Positions 8,752 through 17,558 are shown, counted from the first letter of the stretch. The stretch: 64,000 nucleotides of DNA from an uncultured Flavobacteriaceae bacterium (GCA_947497245.1 CANMFO010000009.1:36667-100666); one strand, 5' to 3'. Notes: generated from the letters alone by a model not told the origin. Made by a program: numbers and translations.

Positions 8752-10128
8752 TTAGTAGGTATCCCGCATCCAATCGAATGGTCGGCGCTTTATCCAATTT
8801 CCCCTGGTGAAATCAGGAAAGTCCTGGGGTTCCCCGTTGTTCTCTATGGACAATTCGGACAAAGGGGTCACCGCACTCCATGCGGCCGCATCGTATACAT
8901 CCATCGGAGGGGCTACATTTTGCTTTGCGGATTCCACGAAGGCGTTCATCACATAAAAATCTATCCCCCCATGCCCGGCCTCTGTGGCGCTGGCACCAAA
9001 TTTTTTCCAAAGCGGATGGTCGTATCGGTCCAACCATTTTGTCATATCCTCCCAGCCATGGCCTTCGGTCTTGCCCTCGATATGGATGCGCTTGGTGTGG
9101 TAGTCGAAATCAGTGAGGCCCTGCACTCCCTGGACCTTAAACCCAAGCGAATAGGGGTGGGGGGTATTGACGTTATGGGTCACGATAATGGTTTCCCCCT
9201 TGGCCGTTTCGATGGTGGAGGTAATGATATCGCCCTGCTTGAACTTTAATTTGGCATTGGGATGGTCTTCCCCACCGTTCTCCACGATATATTTGTGCAG
9301 CCCGATGGCCTTGGTGGCATGTGAGGTCATGGATACAAACCGATTGCCCCTGTTGATATCGGCCATTACGGCGACGGGTCCCAAGCCATGGGTCGGGTAT
9401 ACATCGGCATTCCTGAGCAAGGAATGCTGTGTCCGCCATTTGGATTCGGAGATGCCCTTTTCGCCAAATTCCACTCCCTTGCCATATGCGGTTTTTCCGT
9501 CATTTAGTTTTACATGTCGTAGATCGTGCTGGTACCCACAGGTAAAATGCAACAGCTCCCCGAATACATTTTGTTTCACCATGTTCAAAACGGCCAGGAC
9601 ATCGCGCCTAAAGTTTACGTTCTCCATGATCATTAGATGGCTCCCGGTCTGTTCGTGGGTGTTTACAAGGTCCCAGCATTCTTCCAGGGTATTGGCCGCC
9701 GAAACTTCCAGTCCGGTATACTTACCGGCCCGCATGGCGTCCGTTGCCATACGGGTATGCCATAGCCAGGGGGTGGCGACAATTACCGCATCTACCTCTT
9801 CCAAATCGAGCAGGTTCCGGTAGTCGTAATCACCACCGCTTCCATAGACCTTTGGTTTTTTTCCACCTGCCGAGGCTATTTTGTCCAGTGCAATGGAAAT
9901 CCGGTTGGGGTCTATGTCGCAAACAGCGGTTATCAGCACATCGTCCCGTAACAATAGATTGTTGAGATGGTTGGTACCCCTTAGGCCAACCCCGATCATC
10001 CCCATTTTTAGCTTTTCCTTTTTCTTTCCCTTGCCCATTCCAAACGCGGTTCCGGGAACCATGGCCACACCGGTACCGGCAATGGCCGATTTCTTGATAA
10101 AATTCCTTCTGGAGTTTGTCTTATCCAT
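8752..10128 (-). CDS. Tat-exported Gfo/Idh/MocA oxidoreductase, GH109 (alpha-N-acetylgalactosaminidase)-like
   Basis: A 458-residue protein. It begins with a twin-arginine signal (NSRRNFIKKSAIAGTGVAMVPGTAFG), followed by a Rossmann NAD-binding motif (MGMIGVGLRGTNHL), VCDIDPNRI and VDAVIVATPWLWH. The segment YPTHGLGPVAVMADINRGNRF plus VSMTSHA is characteristic of GH109 enzymes, which hydrolyse alpha-N-acetylgalactosaminides by an NAD-dependent redox-elimination mechanism. The catalytic region is intact by eye. It is expected to act in the periplasm with tightly bound NAD. Specificity for GalNAc is known for characterised members but is only inferred here. The next upstream gene on the same strand (CBM9/DUF5916) may be co-transcribed (92 bp gap). 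Confidence 0.88.
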   Translation of the reverse strand: MDKTNSRRNFIKKSAIAGTGVAMVPGTAFGMGKGKKKEKLKMGMIGVGLRGTNHLNNLLLRDDVLITAVCDIDPNRISIALDKIASAGGKKPKVYGSGGDYDYRNLLDLEEVDAVIVATPWLWHTRMATDAMRAGKYTGLEVSAANTLEECWDLVNTHEQTGSHLMIMENVNFRRDVLAVLNMVKQNVFGELLHFTCGYQHDLRHVKLNDGKTAYGKGVEFGEKGISESKWRTQHSLLRNADVYPTHGLGPVAVMADINRGNRFVSMTSHATKAIGLHKYIVENGGEDHPNAKLKFKQGDIITSTIETAKGETIIVTHNVNTPHPYSLGFKVQGVQGLTDFDYHTKRIHIEGKTEGHGWEDMTKWLDRYDHPLWKKFGASATEAGHGGIDFYVMNAFVESAKQNVAPPMDVYDAAAWSAVTPLSELSIENNGEPQDFPDFTRGNWIKRRPFDWMRDTY

Positions 10129-10220
10129 TTTTATGGTTTTAACGGTTTATAATGTTGCGACTGTATTCTTGTTCGTATGGTCCAGATCAAAATGGGTCCA
10201 TTTTTTATCCCGTGATTTCC

Positions 10221-12407
10221 CTACCAGTTGAACCAATGATTGAATTTTAAGGTAACCGACCAACTTTTTCCCCGATTCGGTTCTTCCAATATCTGATTGT
10301 TCGTGTACACCAGGAACAGGTCGGAGGCGGGCTTGTATCGCCATTGAAAGCGGGAGTTCAAATTGAAGTTTTTGGATTGTTCGTTGTACTGGAACAGGGT
10401 GGCAAAGAACAATTTATTGGTAAAGGTGACGTCCACCTCGGACCCTATCAGCCAGAAGGCTGTTTTGTTCCAGGGTGCCGGTAAGCTGAGATGGTTATAG
10501 CTGATCGTACCGCCGAGGCTCACATAGGGTTGAAAACGATACCCCAGTTCACCGCTTAGGTTCAATCTGTTCCCATTGGCATAGTATCCGCCATAACGCC
10601 CGCTTACGACATAGGTGAACATGCTTTGGGGTTTGGAAACATAGCCTAGGCGTACCGCTTTCCAATGGTGTTTTGTTCCGGTCGCCAGAGAGTCTTTGTT
10701 CGATCTTGTCGGGTCGAAGGGGGCCAGTAGTTCCACGTATTCGTCCACGAATCCCACATCCAGATTGCTTCTGTTGCGAAAATTCAAAAAATATTCGAGG
10801 GCATTCTGGTGGTCGGTCCGTTCAAAATTTTCATTAAGGAAATAGCTGCTTTCCAGCTTTGGCCCATGGCTCAGCAATTTTCGCTCTTCGTTCTTCGGGA
10901 AGAAGGTATGTGCCAGGAAAGAGCTGAGGTTTACATAGGCCTTACGCGGTACAAAGCCCACTTCTGCCGTATAGCTTTTCCCAACGGATTGTTCCTGTAG
11001 CCTCCAGTTCCATTTTTGGCTCTTGTACTCCAAATGCGCCGCCTGGGTGATTCCATTGCCCCCTTTGTCCGGTGCGTAAGACTTAAGGAAAAAAGCCTTG
11101 CCGGTCCACAGATTGTTCGAAGAGGCCAGATTGTACTCCAATCCCACATTTCGATTGAACTTGGGATAGACCGCCCGTAGCGAGTCGGTATTTTGTGGGT
11201 AGCGCAACGATTCCTTATCGACGAACATCAACCCGATACTGGATCGTTTGAACACCTTCCGTTGCAGGGACAGTACGGCAAAGTTCTGATTGGGCAGGCC
11301 TATCTCGTCAATATGGGCTGTTTGGAGGTCCATGGCGCCCAGGCGCCATTTTTCATCCAGATTGCCACTTAGCCTGGCCCCGAACCGGATGGGAACCCCG
11401 AGTCCGATGCGCCGTGAAAAGAAGGGGCGCACGGAAGGATATCCAAAATTGGCGAACAAATCGGCGTTTTCTAGGAAAAACTGCCTTTTTTCGGGAAAAA
11501 AAAGTTCAAACCGGTCTAAATTCGTCACTTGACGGTCTACCTCCACCTGTGAAAAATCGGGATTGAGGGTCAAATCGAGATTCATGGAGGAGCTAAGGCT
11601 GATTTTGGCGTCTCCCCCCACTTTTTTCTGGTAGGTGGTCGTATTTCCATTTTCCGATGCTTTGCCCGTTCCGCCCAGGACATAGGGAATGAACGAAATA
11701 TTTGTGCCCGGTGACGGGGGCGAAGCGTCCCAGACCAATACGCCCGTGTAGGCCAGGGATGCCGTGGGGAACTGCCGGGGTATAGGGGTCCAACTCGATT
11801 TTTCGCTCGACTCCAGGTCCAACCTGCTAAAATTGATCCCCCACTCGGTCAGACCATCCTTATAGCGGATCGATTTGAACGGAATAGCCATTTCAAAGAC
11901 CCATTTTTCCGCCTCCCGGCGTACCTTGGACACCCATTTGCTGTCCCAGTTCAAATCGATTCTTCCCCCATCGAACATGGTGCCGTCCCATTGGGCGCCG
12001 GCCGCGTTCGATCCGAAGGAAAAACCACTGGTCTGGGTATTGAAGGGATCCAGGAAGAGCAAAAAGTTATCATTTTTCCCAAAAGAAAAATCGCGCCTCA
12101 GGGATTCCACATAATATTTCGAAGGGGGCGTTTTATGGAATACGGCGGCCAAATAAAGATGTTCGTTGTCGTAGGTCATACGGATTTCCGAGTGCTCATT
12201 GGCCTTTCGGTCGTCCATGGGCAATACCATGAAAAAATCCTTTGCCGTTTCGGCATCCCGCCATGCCCGTTCATCAATGTACCCATCAATGACAATGGGA
12301 TGTGCGGTTTTTTTGATGTGCAAGCGGAAGGCCTCGTTCTTTTTTTGTGCCGCGCTGGGCAGTATTCCCAATGCGATGGTAACGAATACGGTAATATACT
12401 TTTTCAT
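10221..12407 (-). CDS. CBM9-like/DUF5916 outer-membrane protein
   Basis: A 728-residue protein with a signal peptide (MKKYITVFVTIALGILPSAAQ). Residues about 30-220 match the carbohydrate-binding family 9-like fold seen in DUF5916 proteins (HPIVIDGYIDERAWRDAETAKDFF ... EIRMTYDNEHLYLAAVF ... WVFEMAIPFKSIRY ... WGINFSRLD). The remainder (FSQVEVDRQVTNLDRFELFFPEKRQFFLENADLF, then alternating aromatic strands ending WSVTLKFNHWFNW) is an outer-membrane beta-barrel with a terminal aromatic residue. I choose the start at 12407; the longer frame from 12551 would read through the operator and lacks a signal peptide. Divergent from the LacI regulator, which may control it. Likely role: glycan binding or uptake at the surface. 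Confidence 0.85.
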   Translation of the reverse strand: MKKYITVFVTIALGILPSAAQKKNEAFRLHIKKTAHPIVIDGYIDERAWRDAETAKDFFMVLPMDDRKANEHSEIRMTYDNEHLYLAAVFHKTPPSKYYVESLRRDFSFGKNDNFLLFLDPFNTQTSGFSFGSNAAGAQWDGTMFDGGRIDLNWDSKWVSKVRREAEKWVFEMAIPFKSIRYKDGLTEWGINFSRLDLESSEKSSWTPIPRQFPTASLAYTGVLVWDASPPSPGTNISFIPYVLGGTGKASENGNTTTYQKKVGGDAKISLSSSMNLDLTLNPDFSQVEVDRQVTNLDRFELFFPEKRQFFLENADLFANFGYPSVRPFFSRRIGLGVPIRFGARLSGNLDEKWRLGAMDLQTAHIDEIGLPNQNFAVLSLQRKVFKRSSIGLMFVDKESLRYPQNTDSLRAVYPKFNRNVGLEYNLASSNNLWTGKAFFLKSYAPDKGGNGITQAAHLEYKSQKWNWRLQEQSVGKSYTAEVGFVPRKAYVNLSSFLAHTFFPKNEERKLLSHGPKLESSYFLNENFERTDHQNALEYFLNFRNRSNLDVGFVDEYVELLAPFDPTRSNKDSLATGTKHHWKAVRLGYVSKPQSMFTYVVSGRYGGYYANGNRLNLSGELGYRFQPYVSLGGTISYNHLSLPAPWNKTAFWLIGSEVDVTFTNKLFFATLFQYNEQSKNFNLNSRFQWRYKPASDLFLVYTNNQILEEPNRGKSWSVTLKFNHWFNW

Positions 12408-12533
12408 TTGATCAGGTGCCGATCTCTGTGGTGTGAACGGGCGGGTGGAACGGCCCTGGATTGGAATCAAAAATTCCAGGAATGTCCGTACCCTATATTG
12501 CAAGGCCGGACAAACTAAATGAATTTTTTGAAG

Positions 12534-12557
12534 AAAAGTGTGTACGAACACACTTTT
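12534..12557. promoter_or_regulatory. Perfect inverted repeat, candidate LacI-family operator 1
   Basis: Two perfect 10-base arms, AAAAGTGTGT and ACACACTTTT, surround the four bases ACGA. The core TGTACGAACA differs by one base from the palindrome at 12653-12662. It lies between the divergent DUF5916 and LacI genes, 127 bases upstream of the DUF5916 start, where a repressor or activator of that gene would bind. Operator function is inferred. Confidence 0.6.
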
Positions 12558-12646
12558 AACATCTTTTTAATAAAATCGATTTTCGTTCTAATTTTAACCA
12601 ATTGAATATGAGAGAAATAAAATTTATCCAATTCAATATAATTTGA

Positions 12647-12662
12647 TAATTTTGTACGTACA
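12647..12662 (+). promoter_or_regulatory. lacI-type promoter -7 box overlapped by palindromic operator 2
   Basis: TAATTTTG at 12647-12654 fits the Bacteroidota -7 consensus TAnnTTTG. It is overlapped by the perfect 10-base palindrome TGTACGTACA at 12653-12662, so a bound repressor would cover the start of transcription. The arrangement predicts autoregulation of the LacI-family gene starting at 12707. The -33 element is weak. Confidence 0.6.
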
Positions 12663-12706
12663 CACCATGAACGGAGGCAGCTTTAGCAATTAAAAAACAA
12701 GGCCAG

Positions 12707-13777
12707 ATGGATAGGTTGAAAAAAACGACCATTCAGGATATCGCAGATTACACGGATATTTCCATCGGTACCATTGACCGTGTCATCCATAACCGGGGAA
12801 AGGTTTCGAGAATCAAGAAAGAGAAGATCGAAGAGGCCATCCGGGTGCTTGACTTCAACCCGAACCTGTTGGCAAGAACACTTGTTCTGGGCAAGCAATA
12901 TGTAATATGCAGTCTTCTGCCGGAAGCCATGACCCCCGAACACTATTGGTCCCTCCCCAAAAGGGGTGTGGAACAGGGGGCCCAAAACTACCGGGATTTT
13001 GGTATTGAACTGGACTCGCGCACCTATAGCTTGTTCGATGAATCCAGTTTTGTTGAAAATGCAAAGGCCATTCTGGAGCGGAATCCCGAGGGGGTGATCC
13101 TAGCGCCCTTATTTGAAAGGGAAAGCACTTGGTTCATCCGCCAATTGGAAAAAAGGAAAATCCCCTATGTTTTTATCGATGCGCGTATTTCCGGCCATAA
13201 GAACCTGAGCTATATCGGACCGGATGTCAAGGCCAGTGGTTACATCGCGGGAAAACTTCTCGATCCACTGCTTGCGGATGGAGATGCTATTTTGATCGTC
13301 AATATGGTTAAGGGTATCGGGAACAGCGCCCATACCGGAACCATAGAAAGGGGTTTCCGGGATTTTTTCAAGACGGCCGAGGGGAAGCCCAGAAGGAAGA
13401 TCGGCGCGATTACCATACCGTCGATGGATGAGAGGGAGGTAGTTCGCGAACTGACAAAATACTATTTGAGAAACCCTGGAACGGGAGGGGTTTTCGTGAC
13501 CAATTCAAATGCGCACCTTATCTCCAAATACCATACCGATCACGAATTGGATATTCGTGTGATCGGATTTGATCTGGTTCAGGGGAATATAGCCGAAATG
13601 AAGAAGGGGACCATTGATTTTATAATATCCCAAAGACCGATATACCAGGGCACCCAAGCGGTCCGATCTTTGTTCGATTTCTTTGTCAACAAAAAAATGC
13701 CGACAAGCATCCAATACGTGCCCCTGGATATAATAATCAAGGAAAGTATGGATTTCTATATCCGTTGCCAGGGATAG
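12707..13777 (+). CDS. LacI-family transcriptional regulator
   Basis: A 356-residue regulator. The N-terminal helix-turn-helix (TTIQDIADYTDISIGTIDRVIHNRGKVSRIKKEKIEEAIRVLDFNPNLLARTL) is the LacI-type headpiece, including the hinge helix; it is followed by a periplasmic-binding-protein-like sensor domain (residues about 65-350; VILAPLFERESTWFIRQLEKRKIPYVFIDARI ... GYIAGKLL ... GGVFVTNSNAHL ... RVIGFDLVQGNI). The effector is probably a sugar or sugar derivative. It stands between the divergent surface CBM9 protein and two oxidoreductase genes that begin 46 bases after its stop, so it is the obvious local regulator. Two palindromes upstream are its probable operators. Confidence 0.92.
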   Translation: MDRLKKTTIQDIADYTDISIGTIDRVIHNRGKVSRIKKEKIEEAIRVLDFNPNLLARTLVLGKQYVICSLLPEAMTPEHYWSLPKRGVEQGAQNYRDFGIELDSRTYSLFDESSFVENAKAILERNPEGVILAPLFERESTWFIRQLEKRKIPYVFIDARISGHKNLSYIGPDVKASGYIAGKLLDPLLADGDAILIVNMVKGIGNSAHTGTIERGFRDFFKTAEGKPRRKIGAITIPSMDEREVVRELTKYYLRNPGTGGVFVTNSNAHLISKYHTDHELDIRVIGFDLVQGNIAEMKKGTIDFIISQRPIYQGTQAVRSLFDFFVNKKMPTSIQYVPLDIIIKESMDFYIRCQG

Positions 13778-13823
13778 CCGACCGGGGCGAACTGCCCAAA
13801 AAAAGAACTTAAAAAAAAAGCAA

Positions 13824-15176
13824 ATGAGCGATACCGCAAATTCAAGAAGAAGCTTTATCAAAAAGACAACGGCCGGTTCAGCCCTGTTCGTCGCAGGAGG
13901 GGTGCTGCCGGGATTCTCCGCAAAAAGTTATGCCCGGATATTGGGAGCCAACAAACGTATCCATGTTTCGGTCATGGGGGTCAATAGTCGTGGTGCGGCC
14001 CTGGCCAAGAACTTTTCCCGACAGGCCAATTGCGATGTAGCGCACATCTGCGATGTGGATAGAAGGGCCATCTCCAAATGCAAAAAAATCGTTGCACAGC
14101 ACCAGGAAACGGAGCCCAAGGCCTTTGGCGATTTTCGCCGCTCCCTGGAAAGTCGGGACGTGGATGCGCTGGTGATAGCGGCACCCGATCATTGGCACGC
14201 TCCTGCATCGTTATTGGCCCTGCAGGCCGGAAAACACGTTTATGTGGAAAAACCGTGCAGCCACAACCCTGGGGAAGGGGAGCTATTGGTAAGCGCGGCC
14301 AAAAAATATAAAAAGGTGGTCCAGATGGGCAATCAACGCCGTTCATGGCCGCATGTCATGGAAGGCATCGACGCTCTGAAAAACGGGATCATCGGACGTG
14401 TGTACTATGGAAAGGGATGGTATTCCAACAATCGCGGTCCCATTGGGATCGGAAAGGAAACGGCTGTGCCGGAGTGGCTCGATTGGGACCTTTGGCAGGG
14501 ACCCGCGCCCAGGAAAAAATTCAAAGACAATCTGGTCCATTACAACTGGCACTGGCATTGGCACTGGGGCACGGGGGAGGCCCTGAACAACGGTACCCAT
14601 ATGATCGATCTGTTGCGGTGGGGAATGGAACTGGATTACCCCTCACGGGTAAGTTCCAACGGGGGCAGGTATCACTATCAAGACGATTGGGAAACACCCG
14701 ACACCCAAATCATAAACCTCGATTTTGAAGAAGGGAAGACCCTGTCTTGGGAAGGCAGAAGCTGCAATGGGAAGAACATCGAGGGAAGCTCCGTGGGGGT
14801 CATGTTTTATGGCGAACAAGGCAGTATGCTCATTCCGGGCGGAAATAGTTACACCCTTTTTGACCTAAAGAACAAGGTGGTGAAAAAAGTGGATGGCGGG
14901 GCAAAAATAGATCCCCGCGACCCGGCCAACCCGGCAGAGCAATTGGATGCCCTGCATATTCAAAATATGTTCCACGCCATTTCCAACGGTACGTCCTTGA
15001 ACGCAGATATCGATTCGGGGCATAAAAGTACCTTGTTGGTGCAGTTGGGCAACATAGCACAACGGGTGGGCCGATCATTGGATATCGATTCGAATACGGG
15101 ACATATTCTGGACGATAGGGAAGCCCAAAAGTTGTGGGGCCGTACTTACGAAAAAGGATGGGAAATGAAATTATAA
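13824..15176 (+). CDS. Tat-exported Gfo/Idh/MocA family oxidoreductase
   Basis: A 450-residue protein with a twin-arginine signal (NSRRSFIKKTTAGSALFVAGGVLPGFSA). The dinucleotide-binding domain shows VSVMGVNSRG, HICDVD and DVDALVIAAPDHWHAPASLLALQAGKHVYVEKPCSHNPGE, the last with the EKP motif of the family (catalytic lysine). The C-terminal alpha/beta domain includes YNWHWHWHWGTGEALNNGTHMIDLLRW, a histidine-rich stretch usual in this exported subgroup, where the second histidine region helps catalysis. Expected to oxidise or reduce a sugar in the periplasm using bound NAD(P). It is the first gene after the LacI regulator and probably forms an operon with the next oxidoreductase (22 bp gap) and the LamG protein. 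Confidence 0.93.
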   Translation: MSDTANSRRSFIKKTTAGSALFVAGGVLPGFSAKSYARILGANKRIHVSVMGVNSRGAALAKNFSRQANCDVAHICDVDRRAISKCKKIVAQHQETEPKAFGDFRRSLESRDVDALVIAAPDHWHAPASLLALQAGKHVYVEKPCSHNPGEGELLVSAAKKYKKVVQMGNQRRSWPHVMEGIDALKNGIIGRVYYGKGWYSNNRGPIGIGKETAVPEWLDWDLWQGPAPRKKFKDNLVHYNWHWHWHWGTGEALNNGTHMIDLLRWGMELDYPSRVSSNGGRYHYQDDWETPDTQIINLDFEEGKTLSWEGRSCNGKNIEGSSVGVMFYGEQGSMLIPGGNSYTLFDLKNKVVKKVDGGAKIDPRDPANPAEQLDALHIQNMFHAISNGTSLNADIDSGHKSTLLVQLGNIAQRVGRSLDIDSNTGHILDDREAQKLWGRTYEKGWEMKL

Positions 15177-15198
15177 CATAACATAATATAGCCTTGCC

Positions 15199-16197
15199 AT
15201 GGATTCGAGACGGGAGTTTATAAAAAAAATGGGTAATGGAGCGGTGTTCTCCGCGGTGGCACTGGCCACTCCCCTGGGTCATGCACATATGCCCCGGCCA
15301 ATATATGGGGGAGCCGGGGAGGATGCAAAACCGATCCGGATAGGTATAATAGGGGCCGAAAATTCCCATACGGCCGCTTTTGGAAAATTGTTCAATATCG
15401 ATAAGGCCTTTCCGGGCGTTTCGGTGAAGTACGTTTGGGGCGAAACGGAGGCTTTTGCAAAAAAGGCCATGGAAAAGGGCAAGATTCCCAATAGCGTCAA
15501 GGACCCCAGGGAAATGCTCGGGGAAATAGATGCCCTTATCGTGGACCATAGGCACGGAAAATTTCACCTACCGGCTGCTCGGCCGTTTATTGAGGCGGGT
15601 ATCCCGACCTTTATCGATAAGCCGTTTTGCTATCGGTTGGATCAGGGAAAGGAATTCCTGGCCCTGGCGCGCAAGCTGGGAACTCCGGTCACTTCCTATA
15701 GTGCCATAGCTCATAGCCACGCTACCTTTGAAATGAAGCGGGAGCTGGAAAAAATGGGGACCATTGGCCAAGTCGTCCGATATGGCCCCTTGGATATGCA
15801 CTCGAAGTATGGAGGGGTGTTTTTTTACGGAGCGCATTTGATCCAACCCCTGATGTATATTTTTGGGGACGATGTGGAAAGGGTACGCATAAATAAAAAT
15901 GGTGAAAACAGCGGTGCCAATCTTGTGTTCTGCAATGGGATGATGGCCTCCTTGGTCTTTACGACCAAGAAATATGGGTGGCACACCTATGTCGAAACGG
16001 ATAGCGGAATTGTGGAGCTTGGATCCGAAATAAAGGAAAGCGTTCCTGGAAAAGGCGAGGTGGATATGGTTGCCATGTTCAGGACGGGAAAGGAACCCAG
16101 GAGTCATACCAGTATACTCAAAGGGGTCGCGGTAATGGAGGCTCTGGAGAAATCGGTGGTCAGTGAATCTTGGGAAAAGGTCACCCCAGTGGATTGA
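15199..16197 (+). CDS. Tat-exported Gfo/Idh/MocA family oxidoreductase, short form
   Basis: A 332-residue member of the same superfamily as its neighbour but with a divergent sequence. It has a Tat-type signal (DSRREFIKKMGNGAVFSAVALATPLGHA), a nucleotide-binding strand (IRIGIIGAENSHTAAF) and the lysine motif as IDKPFCYRLDQGKEFL instead of EKP. The C-terminal part has GVFFYGAHLIQPLMYIFGDDV. The usual second glycine pattern GxGxxG is replaced by GAENSH, as in a subset of the family, so cofactor use is less certain. Downstream of the 450-residue paralogue by 22 bases, it is probably translated from the same mRNA and may act on the same sugar or its product. Confidence 0.88.
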   Translation: MDSRREFIKKMGNGAVFSAVALATPLGHAHMPRPIYGGAGEDAKPIRIGIIGAENSHTAAFGKLFNIDKAFPGVSVKYVWGETEAFAKKAMEKGKIPNSVKDPREMLGEIDALIVDHRHGKFHLPAARPFIEAGIPTFIDKPFCYRLDQGKEFLALARKLGTPVTSYSAIAHSHATFEMKRELEKMGTIGQVVRYGPLDMHSKYGGVFFYGAHLIQPLMYIFGDDVERVRINKNGENSGANLVFCNGMMASLVFTTKKYGWHTYVETDSGIVELGSEIKESVPGKGEVDMVAMFRTGKEPRSHTSILKGVAVMEALEKSVVSESWEKVTPVD

Positions 16198-16296
16198 TCT
16201 AGGGTGCAGTGTTTCCAAATGAAAGAACGCCGCTTTCGCCACTGTGCTCCATGTTATAGTATGATATATAAAACAACAATCATTAAAACGATAAAA

Positions 16297-17148
16297 ATGA
16301 AGAACGTCATAAAACCACTGTACTTGGTAGTACTGTTTGGCCTATTAACGGCCTTTTTGACCGAAAAGAACAAATTGTCGGGCCACCTGCTGTTCTACGC
16401 CTCTTTTGATGAGGGGGCCCGGGCCGATTTTGCGGTTGGGGACAGGGAAATATATACGGCTGAGAACCGCAAGGACATGGCCCGGGCAAAAAAGGGCCTG
16501 CTGAATACCGATGTGGCCATCGCAAAGGGTCGGGGGCTGGTCGGTGATGCGCTGGATTTTAAAAGGAAAAGCGGTAAGATTTCCTTTTATAGGGCAGCGA
16601 AAAATATGGGATACTCAGGGAAGGATTGGAGCGGAGCGGTTTCTTTTTGGTTGCAATTGGACCCTGCACGAGATCTAGAGCCCGGGTACTGCGATCCCAT
16701 CCAGATCACCGATGTGAACTATAACGATGCCGCCCTGTGGGTGGATTTCACCAAGGACAACCCTAGGGATTTCAGGCTGGGCGCCATGGGTGATTTAAAG
16801 GTTTGGAACCCAGATAATTCCGAAGATGAACAATTGGTCGAGGCGCGATTGGTGCGCGTGGGCAGCCCCCCGTTTGAAAGAGGGAAATGGACCCATGTGC
16901 TGATGAATTTCTCAGGATTGAACACCCAAAATGGCAAGGTGGAGCTTTATGTCGACGGTTCCCTAAAGGGCAGTGTCGACCCCATCAAGGACCCATTTAC
17001 TTGGGAAGAGGAAAAAGCGGGGATATTGTTGGGATTGAACTATATAGGGCTTATGGACGAACTCGCCGTATTCGATAGGAAACTCACTAGGGATGAGGTC
17101 AAGACTTTGAGTACTTTGAATAAAGGGCTGAAAACCATTTTGGAATAG
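16297..17148 (+). CDS. LamG/concanavalin-like secreted protein
   Basis: A 283-residue protein with an N-terminal hydrophobic segment (KPLYLVVLFGLLTAFLT). The body (LLFYASFDEGARADFAVGDREIYTA ... GLVGDALDF ... WSGAVSFWLQLDP ... GKWTHVLMNFSGLNTQNGKVELYVDGSLKGS ... GLMDELAVFDRKLTRDEVKTL) is a LamG-like lectin fold, used for carbohydrate recognition by many flavobacterial surface proteins. I start at 16297, where the signal anchor begins; the longer frame from 16204 adds a basic, non-signal leader. Last gene of the putative LacI-oxidoreductase operon. It shares the concanavalin-type fold with the DUF1080 protein but not its signature motifs. Confidence 0.8.
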   Translation: MKNVIKPLYLVVLFGLLTAFLTEKNKLSGHLLFYASFDEGARADFAVGDREIYTAENRKDMARAKKGLLNTDVAIAKGRGLVGDALDFKRKSGKISFYRAAKNMGYSGKDWSGAVSFWLQLDPARDLEPGYCDPIQITDVNYNDAALWVDFTKDNPRDFRLGAMGDLKVWNPDNSEDEQLVEARLVRVGSPPFERGKWTHVLMNFSGLNTQNGKVELYVDGSLKGSVDPIKDPFTWEEEKAGILLGLNYIGLMDELAVFDRKLTRDEVKTLSTLNKGLKTILE

Positions 17149-17354
17149 CCTGTCGTACCCAAATTGATTCCGTGAGCGGGAACCGGAGGGAGATGGATAT
17201 ATCCCGGAACACGGTGCTTGGTCAATTTTGAAGGAGTCATGGCCCATTCCAGGAAAGGCTACCTTTGTCTCTTTTCAAGGGCCAGGGACCACCCGGTGGC
17301 CGTGCCCTAGGGAAACTTTCCATCCGATCGGATCATTTAAAACATTCCGAAAAC

Positions 17355-17385
17355 AAAAAACCATCGATTTCTCGATGGTTTTTTT
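17355..17385. terminator. Bidirectional intrinsic terminator
   Basis: A 13-base-pair stem made from AAAAAACCATCGA and TCGATGGTTTTTT closes a TTTC loop; A-runs and T-runs on either side make it usable in both directions. It could end the oxidoreductase-LamG operon on the plus strand. On the minus strand it sits behind the duplicated tRNA 3' fragment. Confidence 0.8.
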
Positions 17386-17404
17386 CTTTGTAGCGGGAAC
17401 TGGA
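17383..17404 (-). repeat. Duplicated 3' end of the initiator tRNA gene (possible att scar)
   Basis: 22 bases identical to 17556-17577. They comprise the last 14 bases of the tRNA (read on the minus strand as TCCAGTTCCCGCTA) plus 8 bases of its 3' flank. Like the real gene, the copy is followed on the minus strand by a hairpin terminator. No other tRNA part survives here. It fits either a decayed tandem tRNA copy or the direct repeat left by an element integrated at the tRNA 3' end. Confidence 0.7.
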
Positions 17405-17442
17405 TTGATTCCTTCGCTTTGCTACGGAATCGGCCTTAAGGG

Positions 17443-17516
17443 GAAGCTTGTACAAAGAAAACCATATTGCTCCGCAATAGGTTGCCTTTTTTATTTACAA
17501 AGTTAAAGCAAGCTTC
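17443..17516. repeat. Small inverted-repeat cassette with internal hairpin
   Basis: GAAGCTTG at 17443-17450 and CAAGCTTC at 17509-17516 are perfect inverted repeats. Between them lie a hairpin (ATTGC, loop TCC, GCAAT, 17466-17478) and two TACAAAG direct repeats just inside the ends. It has no coding capacity. It resembles a short palindromic intergenic element, lying between the tRNA and the duplicated tRNA fragment. Confidence 0.5.
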
Positions 17517-17527
17517 ACTTTTCCAAT

Positions 17528-17558
17528 AAAAAAGCCACCAACTTCCGTTGATGGCTTT
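17528..17558 (-). terminator. Terminator of the initiator tRNA gene
   Basis: On the minus strand, AAAGCCATCAAC and GTTGGTGGCTTT pair (12 bp including one G-U) around a GGAA loop, followed by a run of T. It starts six bases after the tRNA 3' end. Confidence 0.8.

Noticed and set aside
12408..12551. Longer DUF5916 protein starting at 12551
   Set aside because: It would read through the operator palindrome and lacks a signal peptide; the start at 12407 gives a proper signal sequence.
8752..17148. Classical polysaccharide utilisation locus
   Set aside because: No SusC/SusD pair is present; the surface protein is of the DUF5916 type.
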